In this document: positions 33,439 through 42,824 of the stretch, one piece after another | How positions within the stretch are numbered: position 1 is the stretch's first letter | Layout of the letters: every line of letters begins with the position of its first letter | Source: Holosporales bacterium | GTDB taxonomy: Bacteria > Pseudomonadota > Alphaproteobacteria > Holosporales > Holosporaceae | Length of the DNA: 64,000 bases | Direction of reading: 5' to 3' | NCBI GenBank assembly: GCA_947461445.1 | Contig: CANHKV010000001.1 | Location: 1 to 64,000 of the forward strand | The notes under the pieces: generated by a model | Told to the model about the DNA's origin: nothing | What the model saw: only the letters and a program-made list of their open reading frames with translations | The model's database searches: none | Translations under genes and position numbers: made by a program

Positions 33439-34545
33439 ATGCAGATTGTGGTGAAAAAGTTTGGAGGAACATCATTAGCCAATGTGGATGGCATTCATCA
33501 TGTGGCCAATGTCATACATCAATCGCAACAAAAACACCCGGCCTGTGTCGTGGTGGTTTCTGCCATGGCGGGGACAACGAACAATCTGAAGTATTGGTGT
33601 GATGAATTAAGCGGATCTTTGGGGCCCAACCCCGATCAAGATATGGTTTTATCATCAGGCGAAATGATCACCGCCGGTTTATTGTCCCTTGCTCTGCAGG
33701 CCAGAGGCGTACCCGCACGGGCGTGGACGGGTTGGCAAGTCCCCATCGTGACAAACGAAGATTGGGGGCGCTGTGATGGTGTTTTTACAGGATCAGCCGC
33801 CTTGCTGTCCGATCTTTCCTCTGGCATTGTTCCCGTGGTGTGTGGGTTTCAGGGCGTGACGCCTGGGGGGCGCATTACCACTTTGGGCAGGGGGGGGTCG
33901 GACACCACAGCGGTTATTCTGGCGGCAGCATTAAAGGCAAAGGTATGTGAAATTTTTACCGATGTTCAGGGGGTTTATACGGCCGATCCAGCCTATGTTC
34001 CTGGTGCGCGTGCTTATGACGATGTATCATACGACGCCATGTTAACACTCAGTCAGTTTGGGGCAAAAGTATTGCACGCCAATGCGATTATTTGGGCTAA
34101 AAATCACGGCATTCCTTTGCATGTTTTATCCACGGCGAAACCTGATCATTCTGGAACGTGGGTTAGGGAAAATGCGAAACAGGTCTGTGGGATTGTGTAT
34201 AAACCGGTGCTCAGTTGGCGTATGAATTCTTTACCGGATCAAAAACAAGAAATAACCGGTTTACCTATTATTGATCGAGCAGTATCGGCAAAAGGATTCC
34301 ACTTTTTAACGTGGGTTGATGATTATCATCAGGTGAAATCCCAATGGCCAGATGCCGTATGTTCTGATCCAAAAATGTTGGTCAGTTTAATTGGGAATTC
34401 CAGCAGCTCTGCCCAAGCCGCCTTACGGAATCCTCCGAGCATTCCCATAGAGCATTGCGTGCGGCAACCAGGTATTTTGGGTGTGATGGTTGAGCAGCAA
34501 CACGCCTATGATATGATACGGCATGTTCACACACATTTGGTATGA
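33439..34545 (+). CDS. lysC: Aspartate kinase, short regulatory part
   Basis: Aspartate kinase phosphorylates Asp, the first step to DAP, lysine, threonine and methionine. ATG 33439 follows a GAGG site and gives the classic start QIVVKKFGGTSLANVDGI. Kinase marks are VVVSAMAGTTNNL, SSGEMITAGLLSLAL, GRGGSDTTAVILAAALKA, CEIFTDVQGVYTADP and LSQFGAKVLH. After residue 240 only about 125 residues remain, and these resemble the two usual ACT domains weakly. At 368 residues it is shorter than the usual 400-450. Feedback control may be weak or lost. The FabK-like gene follows after 19 nt. Confidence 0.88.
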   Translation: MQIVVKKFGGTSLANVDGIHHVANVIHQSQQKHPACVVVVSAMAGTTNNLKYWCDELSGSLGPNPDQDMVLSSGEMITAGLLSLALQARGVPARAWTGWQVPIVTNEDWGRCDGVFTGSAALLSDLSSGIVPVVCGFQGVTPGGRITTLGRGGSDTTAVILAAALKAKVCEIFTDVQGVYTADPAYVPGARAYDDVSYDAMLTLSQFGAKVLHANAIIWAKNHGIPLHVLSTAKPDHSGTWVRENAKQVCGIVYKPVLSWRMNSLPDQKQEITGLPIIDRAVSAKGFHFLTWVDDYHQVKSQWPDAVCSDPKMLVSLIGNSSSSAQAALRNPPSIPIEHCVRQPGILGVMVEQQHAYDMIRHVHTHLV

Positions 34546-34564
34546 TATGGTCAACGGGGAATAT

Positions 34565-35632
34565 ATGGGCCAATTGGATCGATTTTGGTCCAAAGGGTTG
34601 GCTTTTTTAGGCTGTCGTTACAGTATTTTAGGTGGTGCCATGACATGGATTTCGAACCATACATTGGTTTCTGCCTTGTCCCGAGCAGGTGGTTTTGGGG
34701 TTTTGGCGGGAGGATCGTTATCACCAACGGCATTGCGTACAGAAATAGAACTGACCCAAAAAACGATTCAGGGGTATCCCTTTGGGGTTAATTTGATCAT
34801 TTTTCATCCACAAATCGATGCATTAATTCAGGTCTGCGGAGAAATGGGCGTCACCCATGTATTTTTAGGTGGTGGAATGCCCTCTCAACCCGTTATTGAT
34901 ACCTTGCATCAATACAACATTCGCGTGATTGGGTTTGCTCCATCGGCATTACTGGCGCGACGTATGGTGCGCATGGGAGTTGATGCTTTGATTATCGAGG
35001 GACATGAAGCCGGCGGTCATGTGGGGCCTGTATCCACCCATGTTTTGGCTCAAGAAATTTTGCCCATTGTGGATGTTCCTCTTTTTGTGGCTGGGGGCAT
35101 TGGGGATGGTCGATCCATCATGACCTATTTGTTGATGGGGGCATCTGGATGCCAATTGGGTACACGGTTTGTGTGTGCCAGTGAATCGTGTGCCCATGAT
35201 GCGTTCAAGCAGGCTTTTATCAGGGCTGCGGCCAGGGATGCGACCTTATCGCCGCAATTGGATCCAGCATTCCCCATTATTCCCGTCAGAGGATTGGAAA
35301 ATGAGGGAAAAAAACGATTTATGGCCTATCAGGCAGAGGTCATAGCCGCATACAAGCGCAACGAGTGTTCCAAAGAAAAAGCGCAAATGGATATTGAAAT
35401 GTTTTGGGCAGGGGCATTGCGGCGTGCCGTTATGGATGGTGATGTGGCAAATGGATCGGTTATGGCGGGTCAAAGTGTGGGTATGGTAACAAAAATTGAA
35501 CCCTGTCACAGCATTATTCATTCGCTGGTGAGCCAAGCTGTGGACCATCTGCAAGGATTACAGCATCATTTTTCCCAAGATGGGGAGGCACGCAAGGCTG
35601 AAGAAAAGGTGGCTTGTGTTTTGGTACGCTAA
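34565..35632 (+). CDS. FMN-dependent enoyl-ACP reductase (FabK) or nitronate monooxygenase
   Basis: The 355-residue TIM-barrel flavoprotein is of the 2-nitropropane dioxygenase/FabK family. Start ATG 34565 has a GGGGA site 4 nt upstream. Visible elements are CRYSILGGAMTWIS, SRAGGFGVLAGGS, PFGVNL, VDALIIEGHEAGGHVG (the EGxEAGGHxG FMN motif with its catalytic His), VPLFVAGGIGDG and LGASGCQLGTRFV-like residues. FabK reduces enoyl-ACP in fatty-acid synthesis and would act with fabZ and fabH of this window; nitronate oxidation cannot be excluded. No fabI is visible here. It is probably co-transcribed with lysC. Confidence 0.8.
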   Translation: MGQLDRFWSKGLAFLGCRYSILGGAMTWISNHTLVSALSRAGGFGVLAGGSLSPTALRTEIELTQKTIQGYPFGVNLIIFHPQIDALIQVCGEMGVTHVFLGGGMPSQPVIDTLHQYNIRVIGFAPSALLARRMVRMGVDALIIEGHEAGGHVGPVSTHVLAQEILPIVDVPLFVAGGIGDGRSIMTYLLMGASGCQLGTRFVCASESCAHDAFKQAFIRAAARDATLSPQLDPAFPIIPVRGLENEGKKRFMAYQAEVIAAYKRNECSKEKAQMDIEMFWAGALRRAVMDGDVANGSVMAGQSVGMVTKIEPCHSIIHSLVSQAVDHLQGLQHHFSQDGEARKAEEKVACVLVR

Positions 35633-35793
35633 AGGATGAGCGGGGTAATGATGTGGTGACATAAAAGCGATGATGCCAAGGGAGCGCGTGATGATGGTGC
35701 TGTGGGGCCTGTTCACGTCATGGCGCAACTGGACCAAAAGCGTTCAAAGCAGTACACTCCTTTGAAAACATCATGTAAAAAAAGGGTTCACAG

Positions 35794-36570
35794 ATGAGTT
35801 GGTTTCCAGATCCCGTTGCATTTTCCATAGGACCATGCGCCATTCGATGGTATGGATTGGCCTATGTTTTCGGAATGCTTTTTTCCTGGATGTATGGACG
35901 CCGGTGTATTCAAAAGGGTTATTTCCCAGCCATTTCTGTTGCACATTGGGATGGTTTGATGAATCGGTTAATGTTGGGCATCGTGATTGGGGGCAGGCTG
36001 GGGTATTTTCTATTGTATTCCCCTGAAACATTTTGGACTGATCCTTTGGAAATCGTTCAAATTTGGCACCCAGGCATGGCCTTTCATGGAGGGTTACTGG
36101 GGGGAGTATTGGCCATTATTCTGTATGCCCGTGGGCAAAAAGTCTCGACTTTGTCCTTATTCGATGTGGTGGCCGTTTCGGCACCTATTGGTCTTTTTTT
36201 GGGGCGTATCGCTAATTTTATTAACCAAGAACATTGTGGAAAACCCACAGACGTTGCCTGGGGGGTGACTTTTCCCATACTGCCTGATGGCCCCAGGCAT
36301 CCATCGCAATTGTACGAGGCGGGATTAGAAGGTGTGATCTTGCTGTTTATTTTGATGGGATTTATGAGGGTGTATCGGTCTATGAAACCGGGTCAATTGG
36401 GGGGGCTGTTCTTGATCTGTTACGGCATAATGCGTTTGTTCACGGAATCCTTTCGTATGCCAGAGGGGGTATTCCATGCCATAACGTTGGCCCAATATTA
36501 TTCCATACCCGTAATCGGTGTTGGGTTATGGCTGTGGTTCTGGCGTGGGAAAAAAGCATGTTTTTTTTAA
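35794..36570 (+). CDS. lgt: Prolipoprotein diacylglyceryl transferase
   Basis: Lgt moves diacylglyceryl from phosphatidylglycerol to the lipobox Cys of prolipoproteins such as BamE. The 258-residue membrane protein has seven hydrophobic segments, the HPGMAFHGGLLGGVLA region with its conserved His, and GRIANFINQEHCGKPTD, which corresponds to the signature GRIGNFINxExxGRPT with Gly to Ala. PRHPSQLYEAGLEG follows. The C-terminus has the usual EsFR motif (TESFRMPEG). Start ATG follows a GGGTTC region without a strong ribosome site. It is transcribed ahead of tolC. Confidence 0.95.
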   Translation: MSWFPDPVAFSIGPCAIRWYGLAYVFGMLFSWMYGRRCIQKGYFPAISVAHWDGLMNRLMLGIVIGGRLGYFLLYSPETFWTDPLEIVQIWHPGMAFHGGLLGGVLAIILYARGQKVSTLSLFDVVAVSAPIGLFLGRIANFINQEHCGKPTDVAWGVTFPILPDGPRHPSQLYEAGLEGVILLFILMGFMRVYRSMKPGQLGGLFLICYGIMRLFTESFRMPEGVFHAITLAQYYSIPVIGVGLWLWFWRGKKACFF

Positions 36571-36646
36571 AGTCTGTTTTGTTTCCCTGACTGTCCAAAT
36601 GATAATTTTTGTACTAATATAAGGAAAATAATAAATTTTTTCTGAC

Positions 36647-38647
36647 GTGATTCGCAATTCAAAGATATTGGCCTGGACAATCTCGTCTCTTTTTTTGACT
36701 CCTCTGTCCATTTTTTCAAAAGCAAAAGAGCAAAAGCCTCCCAAAGGAAAAAATAAGCCCGTTTCAAAAGAGGCTGCAGAGAATCAAACCAATGGGGTTA
36801 CCACCATTACTGATGCCTATCAAATGGCCTATACAAACAACCTAGAGATTCAATTACAATTTAATGAGTTAAAAACAGCACAAGAAGAATGTTTTAGGGT
36901 ACGGGCAGAATGGTTTCCCAATATTAATGTGGGTGCATCAGTAAACAGCAGTCCATCAAGAACCTTGTCGCTTAACAATGTGGGCAGCGTGCAGAATGTG
37001 CAAGAACAGTATTATTCTTCGCAAAATAAAAGCCGATCCGGGGAACTGAATTTTACCATTGGTCAAAATTTATATAATGGTGGTGCCACCACAGCAAGAA
37101 ATCAGGCTGCTCTGGAGCTGTATCGCACCACGTGGTGTGATTTTAAAGGCAAGGTACAAAATGTTTTCACCAATGTGTTGGACGCATTTGTAGATATGGC
37201 CGTAGCCAGGGAATTTTATTTGGTTGTGAAAATGAGAGAAAAAAGCTTGGGTATTGTGCGAGAGGTGGCTAGAAACAGGGCTATGGTTGGAGATCAGCGT
37301 ATGGTCGAGGTTTCTCTGGCCAATGCCCAATGTATTCGTACGAGCATTGACGCCAATAATGCGAAACAAGAATATATGGACAGAAAAATAATCCTAGAAA
37401 ATTTAATAGGGTTTCCGGTATCCGAGGACATAGAGTTTCCTGTGCCCATAGCTGTGGATTTATATTCCGTACAGTCTTTTATTGATCTGTGTTTAAAAAA
37501 CAATCCCTTGTGTCAAAGGGCCTTGCATGCAGAGCGTTATGCGCGCTGTAATGCCAATGTAGCTGGGGCAACTTTTTTACCTTCGGTGGAATTGAATGTT
37601 AGAGGGAGCTTGAGCGACCAGGATCAATGGCAAGACAATAGTGGGTTTATTCGAGACAATATTTTTATATCTTCTGCTGCAGGGTATAACGCGTCCATCA
37701 ATGCCAGCATGCCTATTTTTGACGGTGGGGCACGCAGTGCCGATTATCGCAAAGCAGAATTGGTTTGTAAAAAAACACGTTTAGAGTCAGAGGCGCAAAA
37801 GCGTGATTTGATCGGAAGAATTAAGTCCACCATGGTTGCCTATCGATTGGCCTTGCAAAACGTTGTTTCTGCCAGAGAAGGGTTGAAAGAGCAGGGCGTA
37901 GCATTTTCTGCAGCCAGAGAAGAATATTCTTTGGGTGCCACCAGCTTGGTCGATCTTTTGTCCTTAGAAGAAGCCTATGTGGGCGCCATTCGATCTTTGA
38001 TTCAAGCATTGTCCAGTTTGGTAAAATTATCTTACCAGTTGAAATCTTTACAAGGCCAACTGACCCCAGATATGGCCCATGTAAAGGGTAAAAATTATGA
38101 TATTTTGGCCTATCGCAAAGCATTTTCCATGGCTCTGTTTTCTTTGGGCAATAAACAATCTAAAACGTCTTTGTACAATAACAAAAAATATGTTGGCCAA
38201 GTTTCATTAAAAAATCCAGAATATATTGACTCTGTTGGCAGTGTATTGCTGAAAAAAACCAATACTGGTCAGGGATTTCTTAACATGAAAAGTGCTTTAA
38301 AAGAAGCCATAACCTGGTATCCAGCTGAAGGATTAGCCATTCAGGAAAATTCTGATTCTGTTGTTGACGATCGAGAAACAGATGTCAGCGATGCAGAGCT
38401 AGAGGCTGTGATGAATAAATCTTTGGATGAGTTGTCTTTGAATTTGGATAAAAATTCCTTTGTGGGTGACGAATCAGAAGGTGGCAAAACCAGTGCATCA
38501 GGAACGGATTTGGTCAAAAACAAAGCAAAAAACAAATCGGTGAACAACGCAAAAATGAATACCAAGGTCCAGTCCAACCTAGGGGACAAAAAATCAGAAA
38601 AATTAGGTTCGAATAAGGTAAAAAATAATAAAAATAATAAGGATTGA
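36647..38647 (+). CDS. tolC: TolC-family outer-membrane channel with long tail
   Basis: TolC-type trimers form the outer-membrane duct of type I secretion and efflux pumps. The 666-residue product starts at GTG 36647 with a signal peptide (LAWTISSLFLTPLSIFS). Residues 55-480 have two OEP repeats: ITDAYQMAYTNNLEIQ with the alpha-barrel Asn-Pro-like spacing, NVGASVNSS, FTIGQNLYNGGATTA, ASMPIFDGGARSADYR and LGATSLVDLLSLEE. Family members are about 450-500 residues; the last 180 or so here are a low-complexity Lys/Asn/Ser/Asp-rich extension. A DUF2497/PopZ-type gene follows, an order known in alphaproteobacteria. Confidence 0.88.
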   Translation: MIRNSKILAWTISSLFLTPLSIFSKAKEQKPPKGKNKPVSKEAAENQTNGVTTITDAYQMAYTNNLEIQLQFNELKTAQEECFRVRAEWFPNINVGASVNSSPSRTLSLNNVGSVQNVQEQYYSSQNKSRSGELNFTIGQNLYNGGATTARNQAALELYRTTWCDFKGKVQNVFTNVLDAFVDMAVAREFYLVVKMREKSLGIVREVARNRAMVGDQRMVEVSLANAQCIRTSIDANNAKQEYMDRKIILENLIGFPVSEDIEFPVPIAVDLYSVQSFIDLCLKNNPLCQRALHAERYARCNANVAGATFLPSVELNVRGSLSDQDQWQDNSGFIRDNIFISSAAGYNASINASMPIFDGGARSADYRKAELVCKKTRLESEAQKRDLIGRIKSTMVAYRLALQNVVSAREGLKEQGVAFSAAREEYSLGATSLVDLLSLEEAYVGAIRSLIQALSSLVKLSYQLKSLQGQLTPDMAHVKGKNYDILAYRKAFSMALFSLGNKQSKTSLYNNKKYVGQVSLKNPEYIDSVGSVLLKKTNTGQGFLNMKSALKEAITWYPAEGLAIQENSDSVVDDRETDVSDAELEAVMNKSLDELSLNLDKNSFVGDESEGGKTSASGTDLVKNKAKNKSVNNAKMNTKVQSNLGDKKSEKLGSNKVKNNKNNKD

Positions 38648-38912
38648 ATGATAAAGTAAAAGAGGCGAGAAAATCATCAGGGTTGATGTCGTGCGTCATG
38701 AGCCCATGCCTGTACAGTGTGTAAAACGAACCGGGTAGGACAAAAAAGGTGTCAAAAAGTTTCATTAAATGGCACGGCAGGTAAAAACAGTGAACAGGGG
38801 GTTTTAGAAAAACTCAGAAAATGAATAAAGTATCAGAGGGTGTCTTGGGTTGTGTCACAGGTTCAGGCCATCTTTCAGACGATGAGTTGTTTTTCAAAAG
38901 GAGTATGGTCTC

Positions 38913-39647
38913 ATGGTATCTAGACCCACGCATAAACCCATTCCCATTCCATTGTCTGTTCCAGTAGAAGACAGTGAACCCTTTGATTCTGTGGATGATT
39001 TATTGGCGTCTATTCGTGAGTTGGTTTCTCCTGGTGCTGTGGATATCATTGATTTAAACAGGCCGGTACAATCCGATCTCTCCCCATCTCGTCCTGTACA
39101 GGCGCGGATGCATGCCCAAACGGGCACGGTACACCCTGGGACAGAGACTGACGCTTTGGGTGAATCCATCACAGCCCCAGAACATTTGGATTCATCCTGC
39201 CATTTGGGTGAATCAGAGGTGTTCTCATCCAAAGTTCTTACACCACACAAGGAGGCAAAACACTATTTATCAGAAAAAACCCTGTCAGAAAGCTCAAAAG
39301 TTCTTTCGTCCTTAATGAGTGCATTAGAAGAACCGGAACACCGTCTGGATGCTCATACAGATTCCTCTGCCCAAGACTTTCAGAAACCTATACGCCCTCA
39401 TAACAGAGATGATGGACGAATGAACGGTCTGCGTGTGGAAGATTTGGTGGCACAATGTTTAAAAGCGCCTTTGGGCCAATGGATTGGGCAAAATGATGCA
39501 GTGATTTCACAGCATGTTAAAACCATCATTGAGCAGCATATCACAGAGTTGCTGCACCGGTGGTTGGATGCCCATTTGCCTGAATTGATCAAGGCCTCTG
39601 TGGACCAGCATTTGGATGCATTGATTCAGAGTGTTCGCAAACAATAG
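38913..39647 (+). CDS. popZ: PopZ-like polar organising protein (DUF2497)
   Basis: PopZ forms a polar hub that anchors ParB-parS centromeres in alphaproteobacteria such as Caulobacter. The 244-residue protein has the two conserved ends: an N-terminal partner-binding helix SVDDLLASIRELV (about 26-38) and a C-terminal oligomerisation region from about residue 175 with VEDLVAQCLKAPLGQWI and ELLHRWLDAHLPELIK. The middle is Ser/Pro/Glu/His-rich and probably disordered, as in PopZ. Position right after tolC matches the alphaproteobacterial order, where valS often follows; here pheS on the other strand follows. Assignment rests on both motifs plus context. Confidence 0.82.
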   Translation: MVSRPTHKPIPIPLSVPVEDSEPFDSVDDLLASIRELVSPGAVDIIDLNRPVQSDLSPSRPVQARMHAQTGTVHPGTETDALGESITAPEHLDSSCHLGESEVFSSKVLTPHKEAKHYLSEKTLSESSKVLSSLMSALEEPEHRLDAHTDSSAQDFQKPIRPHNRDDGRMNGLRVEDLVAQCLKAPLGQWIGQNDAVISQHVKTIIEQHITELLHRWLDAHLPELIKASVDQHLDALIQSVRKQ

Positions 39648-39726
39648 CCCTCAAGGTCGGCCTTTGGTTGTCATGTTTTCTTTTGCTGTGCCGACAGGGA
39701 GATGTACAAATTAGAGCAGGGGCAAT

Positions 39727-39748
39727 AGGATGAGACGAATCTCATCCT
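39727..39748. terminator. Shared hairpin between popZ and pheS
   Basis: AGGATGAGA-CGAA-TCTCATCCT is a perfect 9-bp stem with a 4-nt loop in the gap of two convergent genes. On the plus strand it is followed after a few bases by a TGTGTTTTT run, so termination of popZ is likely; it may also stop pheS transcripts. Confidence 0.75.
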
Positions 39749-39761
39749 AGGACCTGTGTTT

Positions 39762-40769
39762 TTACAGTGCTGAAAATCCAAAATGACTCAACCAACGTTG
39801 ATCGTTCTGAAACAAATGGCGAATGTCTTCGATGCCATATTTTAACATGGCCAGACGCTCCAGTCCCATGCCGGCGGCAAATCCAGATAACGCATCGCTT
39901 TGTCCACAGGCACGAAAAACTTTTGGATTAACCATGCCACAGCCCAAAATTTCTAACCAGTTTGCCCCTGAACCCAAATCGAGGCGGCCATTTTTATGCT
40001 GATAAGCGATATCGACCTCTGCCGATGGTGACGTAAAGGGAAAAAAGCTGGGACGAAAACGCATGGTGACCGAGCGACCAAAAAAATGATTCAAAAAAGC
40101 GGATAAACAGCCTTTTAGATGCCCCATATGAATATTGGGTTCCACCACCAAACATTCCACTTGATGAAACATAGGGCTGTGGGTACGATCATGATCCGCC
40201 CGATATACGCGACCTGGTGAAATAATGCGCAAAGGTAAAGATTCTGTGGTCAGCGCTCTGATTTGCACAGGTGACGTTTGGGTGCGCAAAACATATCCCT
40301 TTGGCATATAAAAAGTATCTTGCATGGCGCGTGCAGGGTGATCGGGTGGAACATTCAGGGCATCAAAATTATTAAATTCGGTTTCAATATCCGGACCACG
40401 ACGTAAGGAAAATCCCATCATGGAAAAAATATCCACCACTTCATGTAAGACTTGGTGAATGGGGTGCCCCTTGCCGACGCCGCCTAGGCCCGTGGGAATA
40501 CTGATGTCTATTTTTTCCTGTTCCAGGGCATCAGACCACCGCTTTTCTTCTAGGATATGGTTTTGGGATTCTATGGCTGCCAACAGGGTTGCTTTCCATT
40601 GATTTAATGCCACGGATTGGGTTTTTCGCTCCTCTGGATCCAATGTCCCCAAAGCCTTTAATGCTGCCGTTAATGAACCGTTTTTACCAAATACAGCACC
40701 GCGCAGGGCGGATAATTCATCCATGTTTATAACATTTTTAATATCATATAGAATGGATTCGTAATTCAT
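39762..40769 (-). CDS. pheS: Phenylalanyl-tRNA synthetase alpha subunit
   Basis: PheS charges tRNA-Phe as an alpha2-beta2 enzyme with PheT. The 335-residue protein has an N-terminal coiled coil (1-85) then the class II core: HPIHQVLHEVVDIFSMMGF, NFDALNVPPDHPARAMQDTF, VLRTQTSPVQI, RVYRADHDRTHSPMFHQVE and, at motif 3, GMGLERLAMLKYGI with the conserved Arg. DLGSGANWLEILGCGMVNPKV is also typical. Length is normal. pheT usually follows pheS but is not here; the downstream neighbour is the convergent popZ. Confidence 0.96.
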   Translation of the reverse strand: MNYESILYDIKNVINMDELSALRGAVFGKNGSLTAALKALGTLDPEERKTQSVALNQWKATLLAAIESQNHILEEKRWSDALEQEKIDISIPTGLGGVGKGHPIHQVLHEVVDIFSMMGFSLRRGPDIETEFNNFDALNVPPDHPARAMQDTFYMPKGYVLRTQTSPVQIRALTTESLPLRIISPGRVYRADHDRTHSPMFHQVECLVVEPNIHMGHLKGCLSAFLNHFFGRSVTMRFRPSFFPFTSPSAEVDIAYQHKNGRLDLGSGANWLEILGCGMVNPKVFRACGQSDALSGFAAGMGLERLAMLKYGIEDIRHLFQNDQRWLSHFGFSAL

Positions 40770-40785
40770 AAAACAGGCCGTAAAA

Positions 40786-41919
40786 ATGTTCTATCTGTCC
40801 ACCATCATAGACAATTTTGTCCAAAAAATCATCCTTATTTTCTGTTTTACGGCCATTTGTTTTTGTGCAAAAACCATTGACGCTGTGGAGTTCACGGAAA
40901 ACCCCAAACACCATTCTGGGAACAACGATTGGAATTGTGTTGAGACAGCCCTTAAAGACGTAAATCTGCAATATAAAATTACTCCTCACTCAAAATTGGG
41001 CCCTGTGTACACAGTGATTCCCCGTTTTGGTTCGTTGTCTTGCCATATTTTTGATCCCAGTAACGAAAACAAAGTGGAACCAGACGATCTAATAAAGAAC
41101 AGAGAAACCATCACAGACATCATTATGCATCATACGGGATGTGACCTGGGTCAAACACTGAAAATATTTTCCAATGGGGAGTCTCCGTTTGTTAATGCTC
41201 ATTTTATCGTTACAGAAACGGGAGACATTATTCAAATGGTCGATCCAAAATATGTGGCACGACATGCGGGAATTAGTGAATTTCGAGGAAAAAAATTCTA
41301 CAATCTTTGCAGCATTGGCATCGAAATGGTTAATACAGGTTTTGAAATTAATGGGGCCAGTAAAAATGTAAAAATGACAGAAATTGCAAAATTAACAGAA
41401 TACCCAAAAAATCAAACGGAATCTGTTTTTAATTTGATTAAATTTTTATGTGGTGAGTACGGAATAAAAGACAATATCTTTGCTCATGGCGATGTGGCTC
41501 CCACCAGAAAATGGGATCCCACCAGTACGTTCCCCTGGAACGACCTTTTTAGTCAGGAATTTGGTATGGGTGTATCCGATGATCAAATCAAGGAGGCTAG
41601 GCAAATCTTGGGCCAAAAGATGTGTCTGCGTTCAGAATGCGGAAAGAGATGTTTTGATCAGACTTTTTATGCCTTGTTACGGTGCTTTGGATATACTGTA
41701 CTAGACAATGCTGTATCCAAGGATATCAATGAATATAAAAATGACGTACATAACCCCGTTATGGCGTTTCTTGCTCATTTTTCACGCAATGGTCAAGATA
41801 TTGAAAAATTACGCGAACCTTTGGTGTTTACCGATTTGTGCCATCTGTATGCTTTGTGTAAAAAATACCCAACAGGAAACAATCCAAATATTGATGCGCT
41901 GATAAAATCTTGCGAATAA
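40786..41919 (+). CDS. N-acetylmuramoyl-L-alanine amidase (Amidase_2, AmiD-like)
   Basis: The 377-residue exported enzyme should cleave the muramoyl-L-alanine bond of peptidoglycan or anhydro-muropeptides. A hydrophobic N-terminus (IILIFCFTAICFCA) acts as signal. The Amidase_2 domain runs from about residue 105 to 265 and has zinc-site motifs: TDIIMHHTG (His), NAHFIVTETGDIIQMVD, SIGIEMVN and FAHGDVAPTRKWDP (His and Asp). An extra C-terminal domain of about 100 residues contains GYTVLDNAVS and AFLAHFSRNG, resembling a small wall-binding region. It is followed by a paralogue 80 bp downstream and divergent from pheS. Confidence 0.85.
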   Translation: MFYLSTIIDNFVQKIILIFCFTAICFCAKTIDAVEFTENPKHHSGNNDWNCVETALKDVNLQYKITPHSKLGPVYTVIPRFGSLSCHIFDPSNENKVEPDDLIKNRETITDIIMHHTGCDLGQTLKIFSNGESPFVNAHFIVTETGDIIQMVDPKYVARHAGISEFRGKKFYNLCSIGIEMVNTGFEINGASKNVKMTEIAKLTEYPKNQTESVFNLIKFLCGEYGIKDNIFAHGDVAPTRKWDPTSTFPWNDLFSQEFGMGVSDDQIKEARQILGQKMCLRSECGKRCFDQTFYALLRCFGYTVLDNAVSKDINEYKNDVHNPVMAFLAHFSRNGQDIEKLREPLVFTDLCHLYALCKKYPTGNNPNIDALIKSCE

Positions 41920-41999
41920 AATTCTGATTTTTATTAACACTTTTTTGTTGAAATGTATTTAAATTAGTATTATTAATATGGGTTTATTTTGCAATCTTT

Positions 42000-42824
42000 T
42001 TGTTAAACATTATTTTTGTGTGTTGTTTGTGGTTTTGTGCGGCTGTGAACGCCGATTTTAAAAAGGATGTGTATGCCAAAACAGGGATTACATTAAAAGA
42101 TTTGGGAAAAAATCAGTATCAATTCGTGCCCTTTGAGGAAAAGCGGGCCCATAGAAATCATTATTTTATGCGACCAGAGGGGCAAACAGTCACCACAATT
42201 CTTTTGCATGATACCGTTGGCGGGGTGTTTTCCGCATTAAACAAGTTTTCCGATGGAAAAGAGCCCCCATTAAACGCCCATTATGTTATAACAAAAAAAG
42301 ATGGTCAGGTTCCTGCAGGATTGGTCATTGAAATGGTGCCACCGCCATTGATGGCCCAACATGCTTGGCCCAGTTGGTTTCGTGGAAAAGATGATGCGAA
42401 TCAATATGCCATTGGTATTGAATTGGTGGGAAAAGGATTTGTGGATCAAGGCAGAAAACGTTATTTTTATGCCTATGATCCTATGCAAATCAAGGCATTG
42501 GCTGTTTTGCTGGCCCGTTTGGTTAAAGAATATGCCATTCGTCCAGAAAATATTCTTTCTCATGCCGACGTATCGCCCCAACGGAAATACGATGTCACCA
42601 TTCTTTTTCCCTGGCGCGCATTGTATGAAAAATATGGGTTAGGCATGGGATTGGATGGGGACGAACGTACCATACAACGCATCATGAAAAAGTTTCCAGT
42701 ATCCCTTGCTCTTCCCGAAAAATTCAATGAGGCATTTTTTCAAAATATGTTGACGTTGTTGGGGTATGATACCCGTTTTGCTGATGATTATGATGCATCT
42801 GCTGGGGAAAAAAGGGCCAAGTGA
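42000..42824 (+). CDS. Second Amidase_2 paralogue, cut by in-frame TGA
   Basis: The 274-residue product is paralogous to the preceding amidase. It starts at TTG 42000 with a signal peptide (LNIIFVCCLWFCAAVNA). An ATG at 41978 in another frame gives a similar leader, which hints at a small indel near the T-run. Amidase motifs: TTILLHDTVGG, NAHYVITKKDGQ, YAIGIELVG and LSHADVSPQRKYDV. The catalytic domain is complete. The stop TGA at 42822-42824 interrupts the C-terminal domain; the same frame continues after it with AFYAHYSRNGQ, which matches the upstream paralogue. Confidence 0.8.
   Translation: MLNIIFVCCLWFCAAVNADFKKDVYAKTGITLKDLGKNQYQFVPFEEKRAHRNHYFMRPEGQTVTTILLHDTVGGVFSALNKFSDGKEPPLNAHYVITKKDGQVPAGLVIEMVPPPLMAQHAWPSWFRGKDDANQYAIGIELVGKGFVDQGRKRYFYAYDPMQIKALAVLLARLVKEYAIRPENILSHADVSPQRKYDVTILFPWRALYEKYGLGMGLDGDERTIQRIMKKFPVSLALPEKFNEAFFQNMLTLLGYDTRFADDYDASAGEKRAK

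Noticed and set aside
42822-42824. UGA read as tryptophan (genetic code change)
   Set aside because: Trp is written TGG throughout, and TGA is used as a normal stop in murJ, folC and pdhA, so the TGA here is better explained as nonsense mutation or occasional readthrough.
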